This document shows, one piece after another, positions 17,891 through 26,857 of a DNA stretch of 64,000 nucleotides. The translations under genes were made by a program, and so were the position numbers. Numbering within the stretch: the stretch's first letter is position 1; every line of letters starts with the position of its first letter. The DNA is from Clostridium collagenovorans DSM 3089 (GTDB lineage: Bacteria; Bacillota; Clostridia; Clostridiales; Clostridiaceae). Below the pieces are notes generated by a model, which was not told the origin of the DNA, searched no databases, and was given only the letters and a program-made list of their open reading frames with translations. Location: the NCBI RefSeq assembly GCF_900130005.1, contig NZ_FQXP01000009.1:94391-158390 (forward strand), given 5' to 3'.

Positions 17891-18649
17891 CTACTTTAAA
17901 TTATTATCACAATATATATTCATAGCCTCACTTAAAAACTGTGCTAAGCCTCCACCATACTTATCTATATTCTCAGTAAATCTCTCATCTGCCACATACA
18001 TAAGAGCTAATCCTCTAAAAATCTCCAAGGTGCAATTATAATAGTTTTTACTTATATGACTTCTCCATTTACCTACTAACTCCTGTACCTTCTCATTAGA
18101 AGGATTCTCATCCATTAAAGCAGCTAATCCCTCATATATTTCAGCTGCCTCTCCCATTATATTTTCCCACTCCCCCTTAGAATATTTTGATGTTTTTTCT
18201 TTACTTTCTTTATAAGCGCTTGTCTTACCGTATCTTTCTTTTACTTCTTCTTTATATTTTTCCTCATGTTTCTTTATTTCCTCATAATTAAATGCCTTAA
18301 AATCCTTTTTACTCATAGCTTTACCTCCTAAATTCACAATCCTACTATCTATAGACTCTATTATATTTTCTAACCTATTTTTCTTCTCCACTATAAGCTC
18401 CCTTTGCATTGTAAGAGCCTTTTGCTTATCAAATTCCTCATCATATAATAATCTTTTAATTTCTTGAAGAGGAAAATCTAACTCCTTAAAAAGTAATATT
18501 TGATATAACCTTTCAACATCCTCTTCACTATACATTCTATAGTTGGACTCTGTCCTTTTACTTGGTACCAAAAGCCCTATTTCATCATAATGATGCAACC
18601 TTCTTATACTTACTCCAGTTAACTTTGAAATTTCATTTATCATGTACAT
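17891..18649 (-). CDS. MerR-family regulator with TipAS drug-binding domain
   Basis: A transcriptional activator of the TipAL/Mta type. Residues 1-70 are a MerR helix-turn-helix (EISKLTGVSIRRLHHYDEIGLLVPSKR), then a coiled-coil dimer helix (about 75-115), then a TipAS domain (about 130-250, with AEIYEGLAALMDENPSNEKVQELVGKW) that binds peptide antibiotics in relatives. ATG 18649 is preceded by GGAGGAG. Its own promoter has the 19-bp spacer typical of MerR-regulated promoters, so it likely activates itself. No transporter target lies beside it. Confidence 0.92.
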   Translation of the reverse strand: MYMINEISKLTGVSIRRLHHYDEIGLLVPSKRTESNYRMYSEEDVERLYQILLFKELDFPLQEIKRLLYDEEFDKQKALTMQRELIVEKKNRLENIIESIDSRIVNLGGKAMSKKDFKAFNYEEIKKHEEKYKEEVKERYGKTSAYKESKEKTSKYSKGEWENIMGEAAEIYEGLAALMDENPSNEKVQELVGKWRSHISKNYYNCTLEIFRGLALMYVADERFTENIDKYGGGLAQFLSEAMNIYCDNNLK

Positions 18650-18670
18650 GGCAATTCTCCTCCTAAAACT

Positions 18671-18701
18671 ATATTAATCTATAACACAATGTTAAGGTCA
18701 A
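18671..18701 (-). promoter_or_regulatory. MerR-type promoter (19-bp spacer)
   Basis: On the minus strand, TTGACC (18701-18696), exactly 19 bp, then TAATAT (18676-18671). The long spacer holds an imperfect dyad (CTTAACA/TGTTATAG). This is the classical layout that a MerR activator untwists. Confidence 0.85.
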
Positions 18702-18820
18702 TAGCTTTATTTTATTTTTGCACTACACTTTAGAAGAAAATCAATAACTTCATTTCACTTTCACACTATATTTTAGAAAAATCTCAATACCTTCATTTTA
18801 TTTTCACAATACTTTATATA
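18697..18820. repeat. Tandem repeat, 43-bp unit x ~3
   Basis: Two complete 43-bp units (18721-18763 and 18764-18806, each starting CACTA and containing TTTAGAA..AATCTCAATA-type words) are flanked by partial copies. The array abuts the merR promoter -35 box. Confidence 0.75.
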
Positions 18821-18845
18821 ATTGTTTATTTTATTATATAAATTC

Positions 18846-18870
18846 AAAGGAAGCCATTTCTGACTTCCCT
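18846..18870 (-). terminator. Weak hairpin after the TIM-barrel gene
   Basis: AAGGGAAGTC and GCTTCCTT pair imperfectly just after the stop at 18876 on the minus strand. The T tail is poor, so termination is only possible. Confidence 0.4.
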
Positions 18871-18875
18871 TAAAT

Positions 18876-19610
18876 TTATTTATCTTCAAATATTTTTTCT
18901 ATTATACTTTTAGATTTTATAATTTTTTCATCCTCATCAACTACCTCAAAGATAATTTTCCCCTCATATCCCTTTAGGTACTTTTTGAAAATCAATTCAA
19001 AATCAAGTTCTCCTTGCCCTAGTGGAAGATGTTCATGCTCCTCACTAAAACGCTTATCTGCTATGTGTATACATTTAGGGAACTTAACTTCAAGAATACT
19101 TTGTAAATGATCATAATCATCTATGTGAGCGATATCAAGAAGTAATTCAACCTCTGGATTTTTATCAAAGACTATTTTTAAATCACTAGCTTTATAATTA
19201 ACCTTATCAATTACACTATTATTCTCAATATATAGTTTTATATTATTTGCCTTAAGTAATTGATTTGTTTTATAAATGTTATCTGCAAATGTATATATAG
19301 TTTTTGAGTTCACAGGAGCACTTTCACAGACTGGGTGTATAATTACTTCCTTATGATTTAAAACCTTTAATATACGAAGTAATTCATCATTATACTTATC
19401 ATAGTCATCAATATCATATACTGCATGAATTATTACTGGAAAATTAGAATTAAGGACATACTCCTCTTTTGGATATGGTACCTTATCAAGTATCAAATCC
19501 CCCTTCATAAACCAGATTTGCATAAAAGTAAATTTATTTAAACTCGAAAACTCTATTTCATCTCTATAATCATTAAACCAACGTATACTTCTTCCGTATT
19601 CTATCATCAT
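18876..19610 (-). CDS. TIM-barrel sugar isomerase / AP endonuclease 2-like protein
   Basis: The 244-residue cytoplasmic protein fits the xylose isomerase-like TIM-barrel superfamily. Strand ends carry candidate metal ligands: IIHAVYDID, IIHPVCE, LYIENNS (Glu), LLLDIAHIDDY, and CIHIADKR followed by HLPLGQGELDFELIFKKYL, a hallmark of this fold (HxxxGxGxxDF). The substrate cannot be told. The start ATG 19610 is preceded by AGAGG. It stands alone between the MerR gene and the divergent zinc-ribbon gene. Confidence 0.8.
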   Translation of the reverse strand: MMIEYGRSIRWFNDYRDEIEFSSLNKFTFMQIWFMKGDLILDKVPYPKEEYVLNSNFPVIIHAVYDIDDYDKYNDELLRILKVLNHKEVIIHPVCESAPVNSKTIYTFADNIYKTNQLLKANNIKLYIENNSVIDKVNYKASDLKIVFDKNPEVELLLDIAHIDDYDHLQSILEVKFPKCIHIADKRFSEEHEHLPLGQGELDFELIFKKYLKGYEGKIIFEVVDEDEKIIKSKSIIEKIFEDK

Positions 19611-19767
19611 CTAACCTCTTCACTTTATAAAATTCTACAACCCCGTATATATTGTAGTTTAACATATGCAAATGATATCATAAAATTCAATATATTGTAT
19701 ATGATTAATTGAAAATCTAATAAAAATCTAGTTCCTTATATACTAGATATACAAACTATTGAATTAC

Positions 19768-19796
19768 TTGTAATATAAACATATATATCCTATAAT
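19768..19796 (+). promoter_or_regulatory. Sigma-A promoter of the 77-residue zinc-ribbon gene
   Basis: TTGTAA (19768-19773), a 17-bp spacer and TATAAT (19791-19796) lie 50 bp before the gene. A small 5' stem TCGACT...AGTCGA (19804-19821) follows at the start of the transcript. Confidence 0.8.
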
Positions 19797-19846
19797 TTAA
19801 CTATCGACTCTGCTAAGTCGAAATAAATCATGGGGGGGATTATTCA

Positions 19847-20080
19847 ATGTCATTAAGTTTCAATTCTCTATTTGGAGAACAAGATATTTCTATAAATTGT
19901 CCTGTTTGCAAAGAAATAATAGAACTTAAGCTAAATCAAGTAGATAGCGAAGTTGAATGTCCTAATTGTAAAAATAAATTCAAAGTAAAATTCAAAGAGG
20001 GATTCAGTGCAAGCAAAGCTGCTGTTGATGATGCTTTAAAAGGCTTTGAAAAAGCACTTGGCGGTTTTGATGAAAAGTAA
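19847..20080 (+). CDS. Small zinc-ribbon protein, 77 residues
   Basis: A short soluble protein with two CxxC pairs (NCPVCKE and ECPNCKN), spaced as a zinc ribbon of the MJ0042/zinc-ribbon_5 kind, then a helical tail rich in Ala, Lys and Phe (FSASKAAVDDALKGFEKALGGF). The ribosome site is an unusual GGGGGGG run 9 bp before the ATG. Its function is unknown; zinc ribbons of this kind often mediate protein or nucleic acid contacts. Own promoter and terminator, so it is a single-gene unit. Confidence 0.85.
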   Translation: MSLSFNSLFGEQDISINCPVCKEIIELKLNQVDSEVECPNCKNKFKVKFKEGFSASKAAVDDALKGFEKALGGFDEK

Positions 20081-20169
20081 TATGAAAAATTAAACTTTAA
20101 TCTTTTCTATAAAAATACATAAGAATCAAAATCAATAAAGGTATAAATCTTATATCTTTTAAAACAAGT

Positions 20170-20212
20170 ACCTATAAACAAGATATTAAAAAACCCTTTG
20201 TTTATAGGTATT
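20170..20212 (+). terminator. Terminator of the 77-residue zinc-ribbon gene
   Basis: ACCTATAAACAA and TTGTTTATAGGT form a perfect 12-bp stem about 90 bp after the stop, followed by ATTTCTT. The interval 20213-20418 holds no gene; it includes the GCACACC double repeat at 20370-20391. Confidence 0.65.
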
Positions 20213-20369
20213 TCTTCTATGATAATAAATTACCTATTTATTATTAAAATCTTTTTAGAACCAATGAACTAAACCTTGATCTTTATTCTTAAAATAAAAG
20301 TACCTAAGCTTTATCTGCGTAAGTGCTCTATTTGAGTTTTAAATATACAGTTTTAAGGATGTATTTTTA

Positions 20370-20391
20370 CTGCACACCTACTGCACACCTT
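20370..20391. repeat. Direct repeat of 11 bp beside tRNA-Sec
   Basis: CTGCACACCTA is followed at once by CTGCACACCTT. The GC-rich pair stands out in AT-rich DNA and lies 60 bp from the 3' end of a tRNA gene. It could be a remnant of an integration event (for example integrase arm sites), but nothing else of an element remains. Confidence 0.4.
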
Positions 20392-20418
20392 TTATAAGAT
20401 TTATATATAAATGCAAAA

Positions 20419-20453
20419 TAAAAAAAGCTTAAAGTTCAACACTTTAAGCTTTT
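20419..20453 (-). terminator. Terminator of tRNA-Sec
   Basis: AAAAAGCTTAAAGT and ACTTTAAGCTTTTT pair across a short loop immediately after the tRNA 3' end. On the minus strand the tail is TTTTTTTATTTTG. Confidence 0.88.
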
Positions 20454-20550
20454 TGGCGGGAATATGTGAGAATCGAACTCACCCATCGTGGTCTTAGCAC
20501 GACAACACGGTTTTGAAGACCGGCAAGTACACCAGCACTTATCTACTCCC
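20454..20550 (-). tRNA. selC: tRNA-Sec, anticodon UCA
   Basis: A 97-nt gene folds as a selenocysteine tRNA. The 5' GGGAGTAG pairs with the 3' end before GCCA (CCA is encoded). The anticodon loop CTTCAAA holds TCA, which decodes UGA. The extra arm is long (GTCGTG...CCACGA), and the T arm is GTGAG-TTCGATT-CTCAC. It is charged with Ser and converted to Sec by SelA with selenophosphate from SelD, then delivered by SelB; all three genes lie just upstream. Confidence 0.96.
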
Positions 20551-20753
20551 TCGACAAAAAATATTCTACCATAAAACTAAAATAAATGCAACATTTTATC
20601 CTATATTTCTTCAATTTTATTTTTTTTCACTATATTTTGATATATAAAACCCTTTATATGTGTACATATAATTAAATTAATTCAACTTTTTATTCTGAAA
20701 ATTTAATAGTCATTTAAATTAATCTTTATACTCAATCTTCTTAATATAAAAAC

Positions 20754-20781
20754 AAGGCAAGCCATATTTCAAGCTTACCTT
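20754..20781 (-). terminator. Terminator of the selDAB genes
   Basis: AAGGTAAGC and GCTTGCCTT pair with one mismatch about 80 bp after the selB stop. On the minus strand GTTTTTATATT follows. The rest of 20551-20860 shows no gene. Confidence 0.7.
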
Positions 20782-20860
20782 ATCTTCATTCTATCCTTAC
20801 ACTATTTAAATATTCTCTTTAAATTCAATGCATTTACGAGCTTATATTAACTTTCTATGA

Positions 20861-22768
20861 CTAATATAACACCCTATCATTTTCTATTCTCTTAGTTAAT
20901 CTTATAGAGTCAAAATGTTCTAGTAATGCAACTACATACTTTCTGCTAGAATTGAATAATTCTCTTGCCTCTGAGGCTGTAATCTTTCCATTTTTATTTA
21001 TATATTCTACAACCATTTCCTTAGCTTTATCATAGTTTTCCTTAGTGAATATACAATCATCCTGTAGCTTAATTAATTTTTCTCCATCTAATAAAAGTTC
21101 AAATACCATTTGACAGGCCTTTTTATCCTTTTCATTAGATATTACATCATTATACTTAGGAGTATTGTATTGTCCTTCACTATAAGTTTTTAATAATAAA
21201 TCTTTGACTCTCTCTTGCTCTTTATTTAATTTTATTTCAAAGGTATATAAAGAAACAAATTTGTCAGTTACCTTAATTAAGAACCTTTCTTCCATTTCAC
21301 CTAAAGCTTCAGCATATAACTTTTGCTTAAGTTTCTTTCCAAAGATTTTATTTTTTAATTCTTCCTTGGAAATACCTACTTTTAGAGGATTTTTCTTATG
21401 ATAATCTAAAAGTAAAGTTTCTATTTTAGCCATGCATTCCTTTAAGTAATCTATGTGAATATACACAGGCTTTTCTAAGGATACAAGTTTTAATATCTTT
21501 TTATCCCCAATTAATTCTTCTAATTTTTCTTCTATGGCTTCTTCATTTTTACCAAGAGATTTTAGTATTTGCGCACAGTCTGGAAACTCAACACTTAAGT
21601 TCTTAACTGTATTTTCTAAAATACTTTCAGTTTTTCCACTTTCTTTTATTTTCATATCCTCTATATGTTCTTCATCAAACCTCTTAGCTTTATGTGATAC
21701 TGGCTCTATAATAGTACCACCACCGATTGTATACATAGGTGAGTAGCTTCTTATTACATATCTATCATTTCTTTGAGCTGTTAACTCTTCCTCTAACCTA
21801 AGCTGCACATAAGCTGTTTCACCAGGTTTTAGTTCTTCTCTATCTAAAAGTATTACTCTACATAATATCTCGTTAGTACCGTGATATAATCTAACTCTTT
21901 GTCTATTTAAAAGAGGCTTTTCCATGCTTTTTAGATAATATAAATTACAATCTAAAATCATTGTAGGTTCCATAATATCCTCAGTGGCAACTACACATCC
22001 TCTTCCTACTTCTGTAGTCTTAACATTAGCTAAGTTTATAGCACATCTTTGACCAGCTTCTCCAACCTCTGAAGGATTACCATGAATTTGTATACTTCTA
22101 ATCTTAGTTTTAACCTTTGAAGGATATATCTCCACAGTATCACCAATCTTCGCTCTTCCACTTATAATAGTTCCAGTTACAACTGTACCAAAACCACTTA
22201 CAGAGAAGGAACGGTCAACAGGAAGTCTAAAGTGTCCTTCTACGTCTTTTCCATCTGTATCCTCTGTTAATTTATCAATAGTTTCTATTAATTCAGGAAT
22301 GCCTGTTTTAGTTTTAGAAGATACTCTACAAATAGGAGCACCCTCTAAGAAAGTTCCTTTGAATTCTCCCTTTACATCCTCTTCTATCATAGAAACCCAT
22401 TCTTCATCAACCATATCAGTTTTAGTTAATACGATTATTCCCTTTTTAACATTTAAAAGTTGAAGAATCTCAAAGTGTTCCTTAGTTTGAGGCATTACCC
22501 CCTCATCTGCAGCTATTACTAAAAGTACTATATCTACTCCACTAACACCTGCAAGCATGTTCTTTACAAATTTCTCATGACCTGGAACGTCTATTATTCC
22601 AGCTCTTCTTTGAGATGGTAAGTCAAAGAAAGTAAATCCTAAGTTTATAGATATACCTCTATTTTTTTCTTCTTTTAAAGTATCTGTTTCTCTTCCAGTT
22701 ATAGCTCTTATTAAAGAAGTTTTTCCATGATCAATATGTCCTGCTGTTCCAATTACTATATTTTTCAT
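20861..22768 (-). CDS. selB: Selenocysteine-specific elongation factor SelB
   Basis: SelB brings Sec-tRNA(Sec) to the ribosome at UGA codons marked by a SECIS hairpin. The 635-residue protein has an EF-Tu-like GTPase with AGHIDHGKTS (about 9-18), DVPGHEKFVKNM and TKTDMVD, then two beta-barrel domains, a SelB-specific domain, and C-terminal winged helices (about 400-635) that read the mRNA hairpin. Length is normal. It starts 12 bp after selA, so the two are co-transcribed. Confidence 0.98.
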   Translation of the reverse strand: MKNIVIGTAGHIDHGKTSLIRAITGRETDTLKEEKNRGISINLGFTFFDLPSQRRAGIIDVPGHEKFVKNMLAGVSGVDIVLLVIAADEGVMPQTKEHFEILQLLNVKKGIIVLTKTDMVDEEWVSMIEEDVKGEFKGTFLEGAPICRVSSKTKTGIPELIETIDKLTEDTDGKDVEGHFRLPVDRSFSVSGFGTVVTGTIISGRAKIGDTVEIYPSKVKTKIRSIQIHGNPSEVGEAGQRCAINLANVKTTEVGRGCVVATEDIMEPTMILDCNLYYLKSMEKPLLNRQRVRLYHGTNEILCRVILLDREELKPGETAYVQLRLEEELTAQRNDRYVIRSYSPMYTIGGGTIIEPVSHKAKRFDEEHIEDMKIKESGKTESILENTVKNLSVEFPDCAQILKSLGKNEEAIEEKLEELIGDKKILKLVSLEKPVYIHIDYLKECMAKIETLLLDYHKKNPLKVGISKEELKNKIFGKKLKQKLYAEALGEMEERFLIKVTDKFVSLYTFEIKLNKEQERVKDLLLKTYSEGQYNTPKYNDVISNEKDKKACQMVFELLLDGEKLIKLQDDCIFTKENYDKAKEMVVEYINKNGKITASEARELFNSSRKYVVALLEHFDSIRLTKRIENDRVLY

Positions 22769-22779
22769 ATTCCTTCTCC

Positions 22780-24174
22780 TTACTTAAGCTTTTTTTCTAT
22801 ATTCACTAAGGCATCTAATATGATATCAAACTCTTCTACTTTAAGAGTTCTCACATCTAAAATAACCTCTCCATTATTAACCCTAACAACTATAGGTGTT
22901 TTATTATTTCTTAAAGCAATCTCTATTTGTTGAGGAGTCATCTTATCACAAGTAAATTTAACTGCATATCCTTCAATAGTTTCTGTAGGCATAGAACCTC
23001 CACCTACCATAGAATATTCAGTTTCTACTTTATAAGAGAATTCTGTTGTCTTACTGCTTAATTTTCTTTTTAATCTAAATGCCTTTTGTTTTAATGTTTC
23101 CTTATCTGATAAAATCATATTCAAGGTTGGTATATTTTCTATAGCTTCCTTTTCATCTAAATATAATTTTAAAGTTGCTTCTAAAGCAGCTAAAGTCATT
23201 TTATCAATTCTTAAAGCTCTAGTTATTTGGTTTTTCTTCATTCTGTCAATATACTCTTTTTTACCAACTATAATACCAGCTTGAGGACCACCAAGCATTT
23301 TATCTCCACTAAAGCTTACAACATCAACGCCCTTTTTAATACTTTCTTGCACTGTAGGTTCTGGAATAAATCCATATTTATTAAAGTCTACTAAAACTCC
23401 ACTTCCTATATCCTCAACTACAGGAATATTGTGTTCTTTACCCATTTTAACAAGAGTTTCTAAATCCACTTCCTCAGTGAATCCCATGATTTTGAAGTTT
23501 GAAGTATGAACCTTTAATAAAACTCCTGTATTTTCATTTATATTTCTTGTGTAATCATAATCGTGAGTTCTATTAGTTGTACCCACCTCGATTAATTTAG
23601 CACTACTAAAAGCCATTACATCAGGAATTCTAAAAGAACCACCTATTTCTACTAACTGTCCTCTTGAAACTATAGCTTCTTTATCCTTACATAAAGTATT
23701 TAATATTAACATAACAGCAGCAGCATTGTTATTAACAACTAATCCAGCCTCAGCTCCAGTTATCTTAACTAATAACTCCTCAATATGTGAATATCTTGAC
23801 CCTCTTTTACCAGCCTCTACATCATACTCTAAGTTATTATAATTTACAGCCACATTCTCAACAGCTTCTAAGGCTTGCTTTGATAATATTGATCTACCTA
23901 AGTTAGTATGTATAACTGTACCAGTTGCATTTATAACTCTTCTTAATTTGTTTTGCTTTTTCTTTTCAAGAATCTCTAAAGCATAATCCACTATTTCCTC
24001 ATTATTTAACTCTGTGATTTTATCCTTTAATATCCCTGTTCTGTAATAATCAATAGCTTCTCTTAAAGATTCAATAACTAAAACTCTCATTGAGCTTTCT
24101 ATAACTTTTTTTATCTTATCATTTTCTAATAATTCATCCATTTTAGGCAAAGATTTCAGTAAATTCTTGTTCAT
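22780..24174 (-). CDS. selA: L-seryl-tRNA(Sec) selenium transferase SelA
   Basis: SelA is a PLP enzyme that turns Ser-tRNA(Sec) into Sec-tRNA(Sec) using selenophosphate. The 464-residue protein shows the N-terminal tRNA-binding region, RRVINATGTVIHTNLGRS, and the PLP-lysine site SFSGDKMLGGPQAG (Lys at about 290). The frame is open to GTG 24183, but AGTAGGTG is better spaced for ATG 24174. It lies between selD and selB. Confidence 0.97.
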   Translation of the reverse strand: MNKNLLKSLPKMDELLENDKIKKVIESSMRVLVIESLREAIDYYRTGILKDKITELNNEEIVDYALEILEKKKQNKLRRVINATGTVIHTNLGRSILSKQALEAVENVAVNYNNLEYDVEAGKRGSRYSHIEELLVKITGAEAGLVVNNNAAAVMLILNTLCKDKEAIVSRGQLVEIGGSFRIPDVMAFSSAKLIEVGTTNRTHDYDYTRNINENTGVLLKVHTSNFKIMGFTEEVDLETLVKMGKEHNIPVVEDIGSGVLVDFNKYGFIPEPTVQESIKKGVDVVSFSGDKMLGGPQAGIIVGKKEYIDRMKKNQITRALRIDKMTLAALEATLKLYLDEKEAIENIPTLNMILSDKETLKQKAFRLKRKLSSKTTEFSYKVETEYSMVGGGSMPTETIEGYAVKFTCDKMTPQQIEIALRNNKTPIVVRVNNGEVILDVRTLKVEEFDIILDALVNIEKKLK

Positions 24175-24270
24175 GTTATGCACCTACTATTTTTAATATT
24201 TTTAATTTTCACTTTGTATTTTTGCAAAATTTAGGCTTTAAGTACCATATACTTAAAGCCTGAAGTTTCA

Positions 24271-25299
24271 TTATTCTACAATTATGTAAACATCACTTAG
24301 TTCTATAGCTTCACCTATAACAGAAGATGGTAAATCTAATTTACTTAACTCTTCCATCATATCCTTAGCGACTTCCTTTGAACAACTAATTAATAAACCA
24401 CCTGATGTTTGAGGATCAAATAATATATCTTCAAACCATTCAGGTATATTATTTAATCTATATTTTCCATCTAAGTAACTTCTATTACTATATGTACCTG
24501 CTGGAACTAATCCCATTTCTGCAAATTCCTTAGCTTTTTCTATATAAGGTATTTCATCCTTATATAATTTTAAAGTTACATCAGAGCCTTGAGCCATTTC
24601 ATAAGCATGACCCATTATTCCAAATCCTGTTATATCAGTACATGCTGTCACTTCATAATCCATCATTATTTCACCAGCATATTTATTTAAAGTACTCATG
24701 ACCTTAACAGCATAATCATAACTTTCTTTATCAGCCATTTCCGCTTTTATAGCTGTGTTAAGTATACCTGTTCCTATAGGCTTTGTAAGTATTAAAACAT
24801 CTCCTACATTAGTACCACAGTTCTTAAGTACCTTGTCAGGATGTACAAGTCCCATAACAGATAAACCATACTTAGGTTCGTCATCAGAAACAGAATGGCC
24901 ACCAATTACTACGGCTCCACACTCCATTACCTTATCTGCTCCACCTTTTAGTATTTCCCCTAAAATATTTATATCTAAACAATTAGGAAAGCATACAATA
25001 TTTAATGCTACACTTGGCTTTCCTCCCATGGCATATACATCACTTAAAGAGTTAGCTGCTGCTATCTGTCCAAAAGTATATGGATCATCCACTACAGGAG
25101 TGAAAAAGTCTAATGTTTGAATAGCTGCAAGTTCATCAGTTAATTTGTAAACCGCTGCATCATCAGAAGTCTCTATTCCTACTATTAAGTTTTTGTCCTC
25201 CATTTTAGGAAGTTTATCTAGTATTTTAGAAAGGGTCTCCGGCCCTATTTTGGCTGCTCACCCTGAGGTTTTAGATAATTCTGTAAGTTTCTTATTCAA
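24271..25299 (-). CDS. selD: Selenide, water dikinase SelD (selenoprotein, UGA = Sec14)
   Basis: SelD makes selenophosphate from selenide and ATP. A conventional reading starts only at ATG 25203 and misses the catalytic region. Upstream in the same frame lies LNKKLTELSKTSG-UGA-AAKIGPETLSKILDKLP, the true SelD N-terminus, with UGA at 25260-25258 in place of the catalytic Cys/Sec. Translation most likely begins at TTG 25299, 8 bp after GGGAGAG, giving 342 residues, the usual family length. The rest has GIETSDDAAVYKL, GGHSVSDDEPKYG and a normal C-terminus. The full Sec machinery lies beside it, so decoding as Sec is expected. Confidence 0.96.
25215..25260 (-). promoter_or_regulatory. Candidate SECIS element and Sec UGA codon of selD
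   Basis: The UGA (25260-25258) is followed on the minus strand, 14-16 nt later, by AGGGCCGGAGACCCT, which can fold into a short GC-rich hairpin with GGAG-like bases in the loop. Bacterial SECIS elements sit at this distance and carry a G/U in the apical loop read by SelB. The fold was judged by eye. Confidence 0.75.
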
Positions 25300-25411
25300 A
25301 GCACTAACTCTCCCTTCTAAAACAACTCTTTATTTAAAATTCACACACTGTCGAATATAGAGTTTTTATTGTTATTTATTTTATTGCTTCATGTTAATTT
25401 TATAATAATAA

Positions 25412-26146
25412 TTACTTAATGTCCACAGAGTCAATAAATTTATTTAAAGTTTTTTCTCCAATTCCCTCCACATTTCGCAGTTCACTTACATCTTTAAAGC
25501 CACCATTCTTCTCTCTATAATCTATTATAGCTTGAGCCTTACTATCTCCAATACCACTCAAAGTCTTTAATTCTTCTAGGTTTGCAGTATTTATATTTAT
25601 CTTTCCACTACTAGTTTTATTAAAATTTTTATTATCTACATTATTTGCACCATTATTTTCACTACTTATACTCATCTTAGGTACCTCCTCTTCACTTTCG
25701 CCATTTTTAAAAATATAAATTATATCTTCATCACAAAGCTTTTTTGAAAAGTAAACTCTATTTGCATCTGCGTCCTGTGTAAGTCCTCCACATAACTTTA
25801 AAAGATCATCAATTCTATCTCCTTCTTTCAAAGAATATATACCAGGCTTATTAATAGCCCCCTTAACATCCACCTTTATAATAGAGCTGTTATTAGTATT
25901 TTCCCTATTACCTTCTATTACATTCTCTGAATTAGAACTTTCCTTATTTTTCACATTTTCTTCATTCTTAAGGGATACATCTTTATCTTCATCTTTACTT
26001 ACACCACTGCTATATAATAATTCTTTATCTCCCGCTTTATATGATTCTGCAGCATTTATTTTATTAAGTACAAAGCCACCAATTAAAAACAAAGCAAAAC
26101 TTACAACAAGAACTATAGCTCCTATAAACCTTTTATTTTTATTCAT
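25412..26146 (-). CDS. comEA: ComEA-like DNA-binding membrane protein
   Basis: ComEA is a membrane-anchored receptor for external DNA in competent cells. The 244-residue product has a membrane helix (about 9-31), an Asn/Glu/Ser-rich linker, an SLBB domain (about 88-150, VDVKGAINKPGIYSLKEGDRI), and a C-terminal helix-hairpin-helix pair (about 180-244, INTANLEELKTLSGIGDSKAQAII). It has the full domain set of the family. It is separated from comEC by the arsenic and sel regions, so any joint role is inferred from the families only. Confidence 0.92.
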   Translation of the reverse strand: MNKNKRFIGAIVLVVSFALFLIGGFVLNKINAAESYKAGDKELLYSSGVSKDEDKDVSLKNEENVKNKESSNSENVIEGNRENTNNSSIIKVDVKGAINKPGIYSLKEGDRIDDLLKLCGGLTQDADANRVYFSKKLCDEDIIYIFKNGESEEEVPKMSISSENNGANNVDNKNFNKTSSGKININTANLEELKTLSGIGDSKAQAIIDYREKNGGFKDVSELRNVEGIGEKTLNKFIDSVDIK

Positions 26147-26857
26147 ATCTTATGCTTAGAAATAGTATGTATATAAATAGTCCTAGCCCTTAGGTGCCAT
26201 ACTGCATCTAAATTTCCTCCTTCATAGTATTTATATTAATATACATTATTTAACACCCGGAATTTATATATCTTCCTAAAGGATCTTCATTGTATTTAGA
26301 GATAAGCCTCTTTACTAAGTTTCTTTATTAAGTAAATTCATATCTTAAATATACATGTAGAATATTAATTGGAACTTATATATTTCATTAAATAAACTTA
26401 ACTTTTTTATAAATTTATAGTGAAATTTTAAAACTTACTATGTATTCTATTTAAAGTACTTCTCTTTCCTTACCTTCTTTATATCCATTAATTTCATTTT
26501 TTATTCAAAAATAACATTTTTCAAAGGAAACTATCGCTTTTTTAATAAACTTTTGATATAATTTATTAAAATTCCCTTTTTGAGCTATATTTTAGACTAC
26601 ATTAGAATTTATGTTTTATTCTCATGTTTAAAGAAATTTTCCACGGCTTAAAACATTACTTCAATTTAAGCTAATAGCTCATTTTTAATAAGTTAGCTTA
26701 TGCTATCTAGTGTAAGTTCTAACTTTAAGTAACTCTAAATATAAAACTTAATTAGTACTTATTTAAGTTTTAAATAATATATATCTTAATATGGCTTATA
26801 AGGCCATAAACAACTTAATTAGAACCTACATAATACTAAAATGACTGGGAGGATTAA
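26147..26857. other. Non-coding gap between comEA and the D,D-carboxypeptidase
   Basis: A 710-bp AT-rich gap between divergent genes, so it should carry promoters for both. It contains repeat B copy 2 (26282-26390) and a short palindromic run ATGGCTTATAAGGCCAT (about 26791-26807). No open frame with a ribosome site was seen. Confidence 0.5.
26282..26390. repeat. Dispersed repeat B, copy 2
   Basis: Counterpart of 12790-12890: the same ATCTTCATTGTATTTAGA start and AACTTATATATTTCAT end with a diverged middle. Confidence 0.45.

Noticed and set aside
20288..20330. Possible partial copy of the tRNA-Sec 5' half (AAGTACCT...CTTTATCT)
   Set aside because: About 16 of 20 positions agree, but this is not convincing in AT-rich DNA and integrative elements usually duplicate the 3' half.
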